This document shows positions 9,182-18,420 of a stretch of 64,000 nucleotides of DNA, piece after piece (position 1 is the stretch's first letter; every line of letters starts with the position of its first letter). The notes below the pieces were generated by a model that made no database searches, was not told where the DNA came from, and worked only from the letters and a program-made list of their open reading frames with translations. This stretch comes from Saprospiraceae bacterium. Its GTDB lineage: Bacteria; Bacteroidota; Bacteroidia; Chitinophagales; Saprospiraceae. Made by a program: the position numbers and the translations under genes. Location: the NCBI GenBank assembly GCA_013001595.1, contig JABDMH010000105.1, positions 1 through 64,000 of the forward strand, given 5' to 3'.

Positions 9182-9949
9182 ATGAAGACGCTCAAATTTG
9201 TAGTCTGCCTCCTGGCAGCGGCAACCTATTTTTCTCCCCATCTAGTAGCCCAAGATGATGATATGACACAGGCTTTTTGGGTGCACGAAGACCGGGTCTA
9301 TCCCAAAATGGCAGCTGAATATGAATCGGTATCCAAGGAACTCGTAGATCTTGCGCAGGAACATGAAGTCGAGGGATCATGGATTGCCATGAGAACTGAA
9401 GACTATAGATACATCTCGCTATCACCCATCGCAAATATGGCAGATCTGGATAAACGTCCCTTTGCCAAAATCGCAGAAAAAATGGGTAAGGAAAATTTCG
9501 GCAAGGTATTCGATCGCTTCGATGCTTGCTATGATAATCATGGCAGCTATATTCTCGTGCTTGATAAGGAACTCTCCTATCAGCCCACCGGAATTAATAC
9601 GACACCCGCAGGAAAGGATTATCGGGCCATTACTTACTATCACTTTAAAGCAGCCGATACCGACAACGCTCGAGATCTGGCCATGAAATTCAAAAAGCTT
9701 TATACGGACAAGGGCTCTGAATTACATTATAGAGTTTATCGAAGTGGTTTCGGAGTGATGGGACAGTTTTATATGGTTGCAGTTGCTGCTGAAAGTGCCG
9801 AGGCATATGAAAAAATGCAAACTGAAAATCGCATGAAGTTGGGCGCAGAAGGTGCACAGCTATTCGGAGAGTTACAAGAAATGATGCTCAAAGTCGAGTA
9901 TGTGCGTGGCACCATGCTTCCAGACCAGGGCTATTCAAGCTCAAACTAG
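9182..9949 (+). CDS. Exported protein of unknown function
   Basis: 255 residues with a signal peptide (MKTLKFVVCLLAAATYF, cleavage likely after VAQ near residue 23). The mature part is acidic and helical at the start (HEDRVYPKMAAEYESVSKEL). It seems to contain two related segments, each with a conserved aromatic stretch: TEDYRYISLSPIANMADL around 65-80 and RVYRSGFGVMGQFYMVAVAA around 190-210. That suggests two ferredoxin-like or ABM-type halves, but this is only a reading of the pattern. I do not recognise a named family. It has its own terminator at 10026-10060 and is probably monocistronic. Confidence 0.75.
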   Translation: MKTLKFVVCLLAAATYFSPHLVAQDDDMTQAFWVHEDRVYPKMAAEYESVSKELVDLAQEHEVEGSWIAMRTEDYRYISLSPIANMADLDKRPFAKIAEKMGKENFGKVFDRFDACYDNHGSYILVLDKELSYQPTGINTTPAGKDYRAITYYHFKAADTDNARDLAMKFKKLYTDKGSELHYRVYRSGFGVMGQFYMVAVAAESAEAYEKMQTENRMKLGAEGAQLFGELQEMMLKVEYVRGTMLPDQGYSSSN

Positions 9950-10025
9950 TGAGTGTACTGCGGGAAGTGACATATCAGCAATCATGCTAGTCCCGCTCAA
10001 GCACTCATGAAATAGAATACATCTG

Positions 10026-10060
10026 ATGGTCCTCAATTAATCTTGAGGACCATTTCATTT
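10026..10060 (+). terminator. Terminator of the 9182 gene, in a convergent gap
   Basis: A perfect 11-bp stem ATGGTCCTCAA (10026-10036) / TTGAGGACCAT (10043-10053) with a 6-base loop, followed on the plus strand by TTCATTTTG. It sits between the convergent secreted-protein gene and the TonB-dependent receptor gene and may act on both, but the T-richness is on the plus side. Confidence 0.8.
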
Positions 10061-10131
10061 TGTCTTTCTCAGCGCACATGCAAATTGGACTAAAGGGAAT
10101 GCCTATCGGTTCACTATCTTGATGAAACGAC

Positions 10132-13029
10132 CTATCGGATGGTATAGCCAACGCTGGCATTAAGGGTTATGCCCCGTTTAAAATCCTCGTAAGCAAACTC
10201 TGAACCTTCATAATCCGATGCAAGTTTGTATGGGGCATTCAGCAGATTAGCAGCACTTAACTTTACGACCAGGTCTTGGAATCTTTTGGTGATGGTGAAG
10301 TCTAATTGTGATCGACCTCGATTAAATACATCCGGGGTATTATCTCGTCCAAAAATACTAAGACGATCACCTATGGTATTGAGTGATAGAATGGCCTCAA
10401 AACTGCCACTTGCTGGGCTGTATAATAAGGCGGCATTGGCAATGAATGGAGCTTGACCTTCGAAAGGTCGTGAGGTTCGATCTGTACTTGAGTTTTCTTC
10501 TCTCACATCAGAACTTGCTTCAATAAATGAGAAATTCGTATTGATTTTAAAGTTAGCCAGTTGGGGTGAGATAAAACCTAAATCTTTTCTCAGCTCAAAT
10601 TCCACACCATAGAGTTCTGCCGAGGGTACATTGGTATATTGCAAGGTTGGATTAGGGGTCCGCAAATAGAACAAGGTTATGGGGTTGGTAAATTTCTTAT
10701 AATACCCACTCACAGAAACCAACTCTCCGGCTCCAAGAAACCATTCCCAACGCAGATCATAGTTTGAGATATTTGTTCTGTCGAGATTGGGATTGCCACT
10801 GATGGTGAACTTTGTGGGTGGGTCGAAGGAACTGAAATTGGCTATTTCTCTTAGATTTGGTCTTGCCAGGGTTCGAGAAAAGGAGGCCCTCAAGTTCATC
10901 GTTTCATTCAATTCATAGATGAAATTAGCTGAGGGCAAGATGTCGTTTACATCAATGTTGCCAAATCGATCTTCATCATCCAAAAACGTATCCAGACTCT
11001 CCACGGAAATGTCCGTTGATTCATACCGGGCACCTCCAATAAATTTGAGCCGTTCCGAAATGGCAAAATTAACCATGGCATAGGCTGCAACTACATTTTC
11101 GGAACCGATGTAACTATTACGGGGGACGGTTACATCAAAATTTCGATTTCCCAGGATGTATCTGGTTTCTTCAGAACCAGAATCTTCAATTCTCTGAACA
11201 ATCCCAATATTATCTTCTGCTAGATAAGCATCAATATCACCATTTACTTCGGAGAATGATTTGGAAGCAAGTAGTTCACCCCGGAAAAAATATGGTGATT
11301 CGCGTAGGATTTGATACCGCAATTCATTAAACGTTCTGTCTTTCTGTGAAAAAAGACCACCCACCTTAAGCTTATTGGTGTTTTCCGAACCAAAAGGCAG
11401 GGTAAAATCCAACTTAAAATCTTTTTGCTCATCTTGAAGGTCACGCCAAAAATGGAACGGCAACTGGATATCCGAGGCAGGAATATTGTAGAAATCCAGA
11501 TCGGTGTTATAAACGTATTCAAAGAACCGCGTGTCTGGCTCTTCTTGAGTAATATTAGCGAGGCTTCCCTTCCACTCGAGACGGGCATTGCGCAGACCAG
11601 TAAAAATATGGTCGCCACCCAATTGATAGTTAATCATTTCCCGCTCGGTCCAAACCAGTGAATGCCCCTCCAAGAATCTCGGAAAAACAAGGTTGTCAGG
11701 ACGTTCGCCTTCAATAAAGCGACCCACCTTATCTGCCTGGTGGCTATAGATGGTATTAAATGTCATTGTATTGGCCTCTCCTATCTTATAGGATAAACCA
11801 GCCATTCCACTAACAGATGGAGTTTGCGTGCTCAAAGTCTCACGAAAATCTCCTTGATTGAAGAGTGATCCCGATGTCACGTCATCTAAGAACCAATTTG
11901 CCTTATTATATCCGGTGAGTTGGGTATAGTTTTGCTTGAAAGATCCTGTCAATATAACCCCAAGTGCATTATTGCCCATGTCATATTTGTTTCCATACGA
12001 AAATGAAAAACCATGATCTAGTGGCGTGCCAGCATTGTTTGAGGTGAAATTATTATTGGATTCCCTAATCACACGGTCAGTCAGGTTTGCCATTTCTCCT
12101 GCGCCAGCCCTACCATCTCTGGGCCGAGGAAACAGGGATTGTTCCAATATCCCGAGCTCTTGCACCCTTGCATCATTGTATATACTGGGAAGATCGCGAG
12201 TGCCATCATCATAGCCCCAATAGTCATTTTTTCCTCCATCATAACTGAGGAAATCAGAAATTAGATTGTTCTGTCTATTGTAACCTGCTGACACCGCAAA
12301 TGTCAAGGTTTTTTGCTCTGGAAAAGATTTAGTTTTAATATCAACACTTCCTCCGGTGAACGTGCCTGGCAAATCAGGTGTAAACGTTTTGGAGGTGATG
12401 ATGTTGTCCAAAAGGTTGGTAGGGATCAAATCCAATTGGGCACTGTTTCGGTACGGATCTGCACTAGGTATCACCATTCCATTCAGCTGTGAGAGAGAAT
12501 ATCGATCACCTAGGCCTCGTATGTATACATACTTACCCCCACTGATCGTTGCTCCCGTGACCTTTTTCATAGCTCCCGCAGCATCACTAATGGGATATCG
12601 GTTCATTTCTTGAGAAGAAATCCCGTCTTGAATTTTGTCAGACTTTCTTCGCAACATCAATAATGCATTCTCAGATCTTTCGACGGCCTTTGCGGTCACC
12701 ACCACATCGAGTTTTAGATCTACTGCTTGATCCGAAAGAGTGACATCCAAGATCTGCATCTGCCCTTCATCAATCTCTACTTCTGAAACGGTCTTATCCT
12801 GGTATCCAACATAACTATACACCAATGCATATTGACCAGGAGATAATTCCAATTGATATTTACCATCCATATCTGTGCTGACACCAGTGGTTGTGCCAGC
12901 TACAGCAACATTCGCAAACATAAGCGGCTCACCACTATTCTCATCCAGTAAGGTTCCACTGACTACTCCTTGAGCAACAGCTGCTGTGGTGCCAAACATT
13001 AAAATAATCAGAACGATATAACTACGCAT
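10132..13029 (-). CDS. TonB-dependent outer-membrane receptor with CarboxypepD_reg-like N-terminal domain
   Basis: About 965 residues from the ATG at 13027-13029, which gives a clean signal peptide (MRSYIVLIILMFG, cleavage after VAQ); an upstream in-frame start adds nine non-signal residues. A carboxypeptidase-regulatory-like fold follows (VVSGTLLDENSGEPL, FANVAVAGT, YSYVGYQDKTV). Next is the plug domain, with GGKYVYIRGLGDRYSLSQLNG and a PGTFTGGSVDIKTK segment, then a 22-strand-type barrel ending in GITLNASVGYTIR. The plug text resembles receptors paired with secreted partner proteins rather than SusC, and no SusD gene is adjacent. The upstream gene on the same strand encodes a T9SS beta-helix protein, but a strong terminator lies between them. 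The ligand is unknown. Confidence 0.9.
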   Translation of the reverse strand: MRSYIVLIILMFGTTAAVAQGVVSGTLLDENSGEPLMFANVAVAGTTTGVSTDMDGKYQLELSPGQYALVYSYVGYQDKTVSEVEIDEGQMQILDVTLSDQAVDLKLDVVVTAKAVERSENALLMLRRKSDKIQDGISSQEMNRYPISDAAGAMKKVTGATISGGKYVYIRGLGDRYSLSQLNGMVIPSADPYRNSAQLDLIPTNLLDNIITSKTFTPDLPGTFTGGSVDIKTKSFPEQKTLTFAVSAGYNRQNNLISDFLSYDGGKNDYWGYDDGTRDLPSIYNDARVQELGILEQSLFPRPRDGRAGAGEMANLTDRVIRESNNNFTSNNAGTPLDHGFSFSYGNKYDMGNNALGVILTGSFKQNYTQLTGYNKANWFLDDVTSGSLFNQGDFRETLSTQTPSVSGMAGLSYKIGEANTMTFNTIYSHQADKVGRFIEGERPDNLVFPRFLEGHSLVWTEREMINYQLGGDHIFTGLRNARLEWKGSLANITQEEPDTRFFEYVYNTDLDFYNIPASDIQLPFHFWRDLQDEQKDFKLDFTLPFGSENTNKLKVGGLFSQKDRTFNELRYQILRESPYFFRGELLASKSFSEVNGDIDAYLAEDNIGIVQRIEDSGSEETRYILGNRNFDVTVPRNSYIGSENVVAAYAMVNFAISERLKFIGGARYESTDISVESLDTFLDDEDRFGNIDVNDILPSANFIYELNETMNLRASFSRTLARPNLREIANFSSFDPPTKFTISGNPNLDRTNISNYDLRWEWFLGAGELVSVSGYYKKFTNPITLFYLRTPNPTLQYTNVPSAELYGVEFELRKDLGFISPQLANFKINTNFSFIEASSDVREENSSTDRTSRPFEGQAPFIANAALLYSPASGSFEAILSLNTIGDRLSIFGRDNTPDVFNRGRSQLDFTITKRFQDLVVKLSAANLLNAPYKLASDYEGSEFAYEDFKRGITLNASVGYTIR

Positions 13030-13107
13030 TTTACCTTGCTTTTGTCCGCACCACAAAAGTAGAATCTTGACATGAACTTTTTCGAAACTCAGTATTACGT
13101 TAATATT

Positions 13108-13139
13108 AAAAAAGGTCGCATTTCCGAAGAAATACGACC
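13108..13139 (-). terminator. Terminator after the beta-helix gene
   Basis: An 11-bp stem with one mismatch (13114-13124 against 13129-13139) and a 4-base CGAA loop on the plus strand. Read on the minus strand it is followed by six Ts (complement of the A-run 13108-13113). It lies 27 bases past the beta-helix gene stop and ~80 bases before the receptor start, so the receptor needs read-through or its own promoter. Confidence 0.82.
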
Positions 13140-13165
13140 CATAGGAGATAAATTCACTTGCTATT

Positions 13166-14788
13166 TTACATAGAGCTTACAACTACTTTTTGAGTGGCAA
13201 CTCCTTCATTTGTAACCAAGGATATCACATAAGTTCCCGGCAAAAGCTGAGATGCGTTTAACCGAATGTTGTTAGTTCCTGCTGGTGCATAACCCAATTG
13301 ATTGCTCCTTATTAACCTTCCTGTAAGATCATATAAGCACACAGTTAGGTCTGAGCCTTGCTTTAAGGTGAATTGTATACGTGCTTCACCAGTATAGATG
13401 GGATTTGGAGATGTGATCATCCCAAGTCCATTTTCTACGACTTCCTTGGTATTAACGGTACGAAGGTCACCTAAAAATCCATACTCATCTAGGGCAGTCC
13501 AGCCCAAGGCCCAGTTATTTTCGTTGTCAAAGGCACCCCTGTATTCAGTGTCTTCTACGAAATCAGCAGCGTCAGGATCTTGAGCTGCACCACTCAATGC
13601 CGGTGAACCCGCATTCGGCCTGGGGTCAAGTTGTTGTCCATTGGGGATTCTGCTGATACCACCGAGTTGTGGATCAACATTCTCTGTACCACCAGCTTCA
13701 AGAGCCATCAATAAGGTATCTTCATCACTGAGGGCCAGATCCGTGTAGCCAAAGATGATGTTGTTCTTAAAGGCACTTTCCCCTGCAGCAAGGCGATCAA
13801 TCGATGTGGATTCAACACCCACTGCGTATCCGCCTGATTCCAAAATCAAACTATTCCATATCTGTGCCGCTCCATCACTTTTTAAAATGATGCCATCACT
13901 CTCTCCATTGGCACTACCGACGCCTGCTCCAATAAATGTAGCATTGTATATACGTCCTACTGTCTTGGGTTCTTTATCCTCAGCTTCTGAACCATCATAC
14001 TCTATCGCGTGGTCCCCGCCAAATTCACCATCCACATTTTGCTGCAAGGAGAATAGATACTGCATCGATCCTTCCCAGCTCTCATCAAAATCATAGGAGT
14101 CATCTCCAATGTAAGCAACTACCGCATGGGTAATATTCACGGCGCCACCAAATATCTCTATTCCGTCATCCTTTCCGGAAAACACCTCTATATAATCAAT
14201 CTCTGTACCCGATCCCACGCCACCAAGGGTAAGACCATTGATCTCATTATCCTGTTCTAACACCGCTCCTCCATGCCTTATGGATACGTACTTTAATACT
14301 CCAGAATCATCGCTATTGTCCATTCCACCATATTGGCTCCTGTTGTCGCCTTCGGGTATACCTTCTACAAAGTCAGTTCCACCGTCTTCACCCACAATAC
14401 CATTGCCCAAAATCACGATCCCACCCCACTTCTGAAAATCAAGGGGAGTCAAGTCTTCTGGATTTGACAGATCGTCCTCATCGCTGGTAAATATGATCGG
14501 AGCATCTACTGTGCCTTCTGCAAAAATCTGCCCTCCTCTACTCACGATAAGTGCACTACTGGGATCACCGGTTGTAGTGGTGCCCTTTGCTTTAATGACC
14601 GTGCCTGGTTCGATCATCATTACAGCGCCATCTTCAACATATACGTAGCCATCAAGGGTATAATCCATCCCAGCCACCAAACGCAGCGTATCACCAGCTT
14701 CAATACTGGCATCAGTAATCTCTGTCTGAGCCGCTATGTAAGCTACGTGGGTTAACAAATAAGCAATTAATAGGTAAACTTTTTTCAT
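13166..14788 (-). CDS. Secreted beta-helix protein with T9SS sorting domain
   Basis: 540 residues from the ATG at 14786-14788, chosen because it opens the signal peptide directly (MKKVYLLIAYLL, cleavage after IAAQ). The body has the repetitive text of a right-handed beta-helix: GYVYVEDGAVMMIEPGTVIK, SALIVSRGGQIFAEGT, APIIFTSDEDD, GGIVILGNG, LKYVSIRHGG, IDYIEVFSGKDDGIEIFGG. Many Asp and Gly residues could bind calcium. The last ~85 residues (MITSPNPIYTGEARIQFTL through GTYVISLVTNEGVATQKVVV) are a type A T9SS C-terminal signal, so the protein is exported across the outer membrane and probably anchored. It precedes a TonB-dependent receptor on the same strand; related pairs occur in Bacteroidota, but their substrate is not settled. 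Confidence 0.88.
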   Translation of the reverse strand: MKKVYLLIAYLLTHVAYIAAQTEITDASIEAGDTLRLVAGMDYTLDGYVYVEDGAVMMIEPGTVIKAKGTTTTGDPSSALIVSRGGQIFAEGTVDAPIIFTSDEDDLSNPEDLTPLDFQKWGGIVILGNGIVGEDGGTDFVEGIPEGDNRSQYGGMDNSDDSGVLKYVSIRHGGAVLEQDNEINGLTLGGVGSGTEIDYIEVFSGKDDGIEIFGGAVNITHAVVAYIGDDSYDFDESWEGSMQYLFSLQQNVDGEFGGDHAIEYDGSEAEDKEPKTVGRIYNATFIGAGVGSANGESDGIILKSDGAAQIWNSLILESGGYAVGVESTSIDRLAAGESAFKNNIIFGYTDLALSDEDTLLMALEAGGTENVDPQLGGISRIPNGQQLDPRPNAGSPALSGAAQDPDAADFVEDTEYRGAFDNENNWALGWTALDEYGFLGDLRTVNTKEVVENGLGMITSPNPIYTGEARIQFTLKQGSDLTVCLYDLTGRLIRSNQLGYAPAGTNNIRLNASQLLPGTYVISLVTNEGVATQKVVVSSM

Positions 14789-15206
14789 AGTCATTTCTAA
14801 ATTTTATGATCGAAATTCAATAGGCTCCATCCATTCAATAAAGAACTTAATGACAACCTTAAATCAGCCGTAAAAGTACCCTGTGTTTGTTAAGCACCTT
14901 TGAATGCTATTTTAAATTTAGGTCAACAAAATTCTAGAAATATCCATGTTTATTTAATGTTAATTTAACGGCGCATCCGCTTGATTAGGTCATTTGTTTA
15001 CACTGCGAATTCGAAGGCCAATCAAATGGGATTCTTCGTTTTGGATCCCTGGCCAACATGATTCCAAGGTATATTGACCTAAGTATCCGGATTATCCATA
15101 TATATGCATTATAATAATTTGTAATATTTAAGGCAGCAATAATATCGAGTTAATCCCTACTTAATATTGTGAATCGATATTTGACCAAATAAAATCACAA
15201 AAACTG
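14789..15206. other. Divergent promoter region
   Basis: 418 AT-rich bases between the divergently transcribed beta-helix gene and the phosphohydrolase gene. It must contain promoters for both. I see no strong hairpin, small ORF or clear repeat. No exact Bacteroidota TAnnTTTG element stands out at the expected distance. Confidence 0.4.
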
Positions 15207-16040
15207 ATGGTCAAGAGAGCATTAGATATTGCAATCATCTCGGATGTGCACCTAGGCACCTTCGCATGTCATGCAAAAGAGTTGCTGCAATATCTGCATA
15301 GTATTCATCCCAAAAAATTAGTCCTCAATGGCGACTTCATAGACATCTGGGAGTTTAGAAAACGCTCTTTCCCAAAAGAACATGTTGAGATTCTTCATCA
15401 AGTAATGAAAATGGCTTCCCAGGGTACCAAAGTCTACTACCTTACTGGAAACCACGATGATATAATGCGAAAGTTTAGTCCTTTCCAAGCAGGCAATATC
15501 ATCCTTAGAGACAAACTTGTATTACAAATCGACCAAAAAAGATATTGGATTTTCCATGGTGATGTATTTGATGCAACTGTGACCATCTCTCCCCTTATTG
15601 CCAAACTTGGTGGACGTGGATACAACTGGCTTATCAGGCTAAACAGATTGATCAACAAGTTGAGAAAAAGACTGGGTTACCTGCCACTATCTTTAGCCAA
15701 CAAGGTCAAACATAGTGTCAAACGTGCTTCGAAATACATTTCTGATTTTGAGTCTGCCGCCATAGCACATGCAAAAGAGCAAAACTATGACTATGTGATA
15801 TGTGGTCACATTCACCTCCCGCAAATGCGGCATATACCCGAAAGTGGGCTAACTTATATGAATGCAGGCGATTGGGTAGAAAATCTAACTGCCTTAGAAT
15901 ATCGAAATAAGAACTGGGCACTATACCACTACGACCCTGCAGATTACAAACAACGAAATTCACGACTACACCCGACTAATTTATATAAGCTAAATAATAC
16001 TGCCACCAAATTAAAGAAAGACTTGGCAGATCTATTATAA
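15207..16040 (+). CDS. LpxH-like metallophosphoesterase (UDP-2,3-diacylglucosamine hydrolase family)
   Basis: 277 residues with the full calcineurin-like metal signature: Asp13 and His15 (SDVHLG), Asp43 (NGDFID), Asn82-His83 (GNHDD), His117-Asp119 (FHGD) and His201/His203 (GHIHLP). The length and the inserted helical lid between residues 120 and 180 fit the LpxH-type branch common in Bacteroidota, which cleaves UDP-2,3-diacylglucosamine to lipid X in lipid A synthesis. The same branch also includes uncharacterised phosphodiesterases, so the exact substrate is an inference. No signal peptide; cytosolic or membrane-peripheral. It is followed after 320 bases by a response regulator on the same strand. 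Confidence 0.85.
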   Translation: MVKRALDIAIISDVHLGTFACHAKELLQYLHSIHPKKLVLNGDFIDIWEFRKRSFPKEHVEILHQVMKMASQGTKVYYLTGNHDDIMRKFSPFQAGNIILRDKLVLQIDQKRYWIFHGDVFDATVTISPLIAKLGGRGYNWLIRLNRLINKLRKRLGYLPLSLANKVKHSVKRASKYISDFESAAIAHAKEQNYDYVICGHIHLPQMRHIPESGLTYMNAGDWVENLTALEYRNKNWALYHYDPADYKQRNSRLHPTNLYKLNNTATKLKKDLADLL

Positions 16041-16360
16041 CCCTTTCCAGAAACAATTGTTGAGAAGATGTGTGAAGACCCATTCTTATCTGAAACTTAA
16101 GTTTGAGGGCGGGCAATTTAACCAGAGCTTACGAGTTCGATCTAGTACTCCGACTAGTGGAATATCTTGAATAATTCTGAGTTCAATTTTGTGATGCACA
16201 CAGCCTGCCACACCTCGGCGACGCGTCAGAACGCAGGAAGGGACTATCATCTTTCAGTAGTTGGAGCACTAGCTTGTTAACCCCAGATTAAGTTTGCATT
16301 AATTCCCGCGTTGGATCTTCTCTGAACATATGTAATGCATTTATTTTGTAGGAAATTTTC
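16041..16360. other. Intergenic region, nothing distinct
   Basis: 320 bases between the phosphohydrolase and the response-regulator genes. No open frame of note and no T-tailed hairpin. The response-regulator promoter is expected near the right end; an AGGA close to its ATG is a plausible ribosome site. Confidence 0.4.
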
Positions 16361-17062
16361 ATGGAAATGCTGAGCTCTGATAGATCGCTTTATAAGATTT
16401 TAATTGTAGATGACGAACCAGATATCTTGGAATTCGTAGGATATAATTTGCAGCGCGAGGGCTACCAAATCGCGCAGGCTGAAAATGGCCATGATGCGGT
16501 TACTTTGGCCAGTGAGATCGAACCCCACTTGATCTTGTTGGATATTATGATGCCAGAAATGGATGGGGTTACCACATGCCACAAGATCAGGCAAGAGACG
16601 GCTTGTAAAGATACAGTCATTGCATTTCTCACAGCCCGACACGAGGAGTACAGTGAAATAGCTGGCTTTGATGCTGGAGCTGATGACTACATCCGTAAAC
16701 CAGTTTCTCCAAGTGTCTTAAAAAGCAGAGTAGGAGCCTTATTGAGAAGATACAAGCACCTGGGAGTTGATGTAGAAAGCCGAAGAGAACATCTAGATTT
16801 AGCCCTAGACCAAGAAAAATTCGAAGCCCGCATCGGTTCGGAAAGACTGGACCTGGCTAAAAAAGAGTTTGAGATTCTGTGGCTAATGACTGAAAAACCA
16901 GGCAAAGTATATTCACGTGAAGAAATCTATCGACATGTTTGGGGCAGCGATGTTATTGTAGGTAATCGCACCATTGATGTGCATGTCTCCAAACTCCGTC
17001 AGAAATTAGGTCAGCGATTTATCAAAACTGTCAAAGGCATCGGATACAAGTTAGAGGACTAG
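16361..17062 (+). CDS. OmpR/PhoB-family response regulator
   Basis: 233-residue DNA-binding response regulator. Receiver domain 11-128: acidic pair Asp17-Asp18, phospho-acceptor Asp61 (LILLDIMMPEMDG), Thr91 and Lys113 (RKPVSP). A winged-helix output domain occupies ~135-231, with LAKKEFEILWLM, VYSREEIYRHVWG and NRTIDVHVSKLRQKLG followed by KTVKGIGYKL. This is the PhoB-like Bacteroidota type, but no histidine kinase is next to it, so partner and signal are unknown. The start is preceded by AGGAAATTTTC, giving reasonable ribosome-site spacing. Nearby phosphoesterase and beta-helix/TonB genes make a phosphate link tempting but unproven. Confidence 0.92.
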   Translation: MEMLSSDRSLYKILIVDDEPDILEFVGYNLQREGYQIAQAENGHDAVTLASEIEPHLILLDIMMPEMDGVTTCHKIRQETACKDTVIAFLTARHEEYSEIAGFDAGADDYIRKPVSPSVLKSRVGALLRRYKHLGVDVESRREHLDLALDQEKFEARIGSERLDLAKKEFEILWLMTEKPGKVYSREEIYRHVWGSDVIVGNRTIDVHVSKLRQKLGQRFIKTVKGIGYKLED

Positions 17063-17228
17063 TACTATTACTCTTGCTTTGATTTCTGGGTCACCTGCCA
17101 TCTAGATAAGGTGACAAGTCATATCCAGCAATCATTCTTCCAGTCTTCTTCATATATAAGTCATACCGCACTACACCCAGACTATATTTGCACCTGGCCT
17201 ACTCCTAATTTGTTTACTATTGCCTTTC

Positions 17229-18242
17229 ATGTGGCGCTTAGACAATCTTCTGCAACTGGCACATATCGCCTTACCTTTCCTCAAAATCTACTTTACTCAT
17301 AGACAAGGTTCATCTAATCGACGACAAGTAGCATTTTGGTCAGAAGCGCTTCAAGTTATTCCCGAACTCAAACACCTACCAGACTTCCTACGATCTCGAA
17401 TTAGACATTATCAATTTGCAAATAGTCTGACCATGCAATGGTTTAATGTGCTACACAATAAGAAACCTAGTGCGCATGAGCGGAATGCCGGATGGTACCT
17501 TGCTGTGGCTACACCAATCGCAGATTTCTTGGTAGATGAGCTGGGAAAGAACGCGAAGGAGATTACAAGCATGATGGAAAAACCAGAAAATACCATCTAC
17601 GACCAAATGGCACATAAACTACTTGGTCAGTCTCAGAGACTCAACTCCAATAAGAGATTTATGGATTTTCTCTATCAAACACTGAGGGCACAGGAAAAGA
17701 GTCTACTGCAAAAAACGGGCATGCAAAATGTAGACACAGTAAAACAAATCACTTGGGAAAAGGGAGGATTTGCATTATTACTATATCGGACAGCATTGTC
17801 CATTCCAATTTCTAGTCAAGAAGAGAAGGCCATCTTTCAAATAGGTGGTTTAATGCAACTGCACAATGATATTTTTGATTTATTTCGTGATACTCGAGAC
17901 GACATTCAGACCCTACCAACACATATTGAATCTGTGAATACCCTGAAAAGTATTTATGAAAAAGAAGTTAGAACGACCATTGAAATGGTAGATGCCATTC
18001 CCGTGGCTAAACATCAAAGGAAAAGATTCCTGCTTCTAGTTTTATTAGCGGTCAACACCGGGTACGTTTGTCTGGCGCAGTATGAAGCTTTAGAAAAAAG
18101 ATCAAAAGGAAAATTTACCCCAAAAAACTATACCAAACATGAGCTAATTTGCGACATGGATCAATGGTCAAAAATCGCATGGGTAGTTTGGAAAACTATT
18201 AATTATAAGATTGCAGTGACGAAGTTTGATGAGGCCGTCTAA
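17229..18242 (+). CDS. Class I isoprenoid-synthase-like all-helical protein
   Basis: 337 residues from the ATG at 17229; a TTG at 17220 is the alternative. The protein is predicted almost wholly helical and has no signal peptide. Two acidic motifs lie at positions expected for a class I terpenoid-synthase fold: ADFLVDE (Asp99, Asp103, Glu104) and LHNDIFDLFRDTRDD (Asp214, Asp217, then Asp221, Asp224-225). Between them is WEKGGFALLLYRTAL, which recalls the lysine-bearing helix of prenyl synthases. This matches Bacteroidota proteins generically called class 1 isoprenoid biosynthesis enzymes, whose reaction I do not know. No carotenoid or quinone genes are adjacent. Catalytic role is an inference from motif layout. 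Confidence 0.6.
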   Translation: MWRLDNLLQLAHIALPFLKIYFTHRQGSSNRRQVAFWSEALQVIPELKHLPDFLRSRIRHYQFANSLTMQWFNVLHNKKPSAHERNAGWYLAVATPIADFLVDELGKNAKEITSMMEKPENTIYDQMAHKLLGQSQRLNSNKRFMDFLYQTLRAQEKSLLQKTGMQNVDTVKQITWEKGGFALLLYRTALSIPISSQEEKAIFQIGGLMQLHNDIFDLFRDTRDDIQTLPTHIESVNTLKSIYEKEVRTTIEMVDAIPVAKHQRKRFLLLVLLAVNTGYVCLAQYEALEKRSKGKFTPKNYTKHELICDMDQWSKIAWVVWKTINYKIAVTKFDEAV

Positions 18243-18420
18243 ATACGACCTTGTAATTTCCATATTTATTGACCAAGTCAGAATCACTCTGATCTGAATG
18301 ACAAGACAGTCTATTGATGAAATCAAGTTGATGGTCAAATACCAAATCTATCCCTTTCGCACCGATGGTCTGAAATCTTGCTTGAAGGGCAAAAGGCACT
18401 AAAATTTCTGATATTTGCCC

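Noticed and set aside
11244-11618. 124-codon minus-strand frame inside the TonB receptor gene
   Set aside because: Shadow frame of a clearly coding gene.
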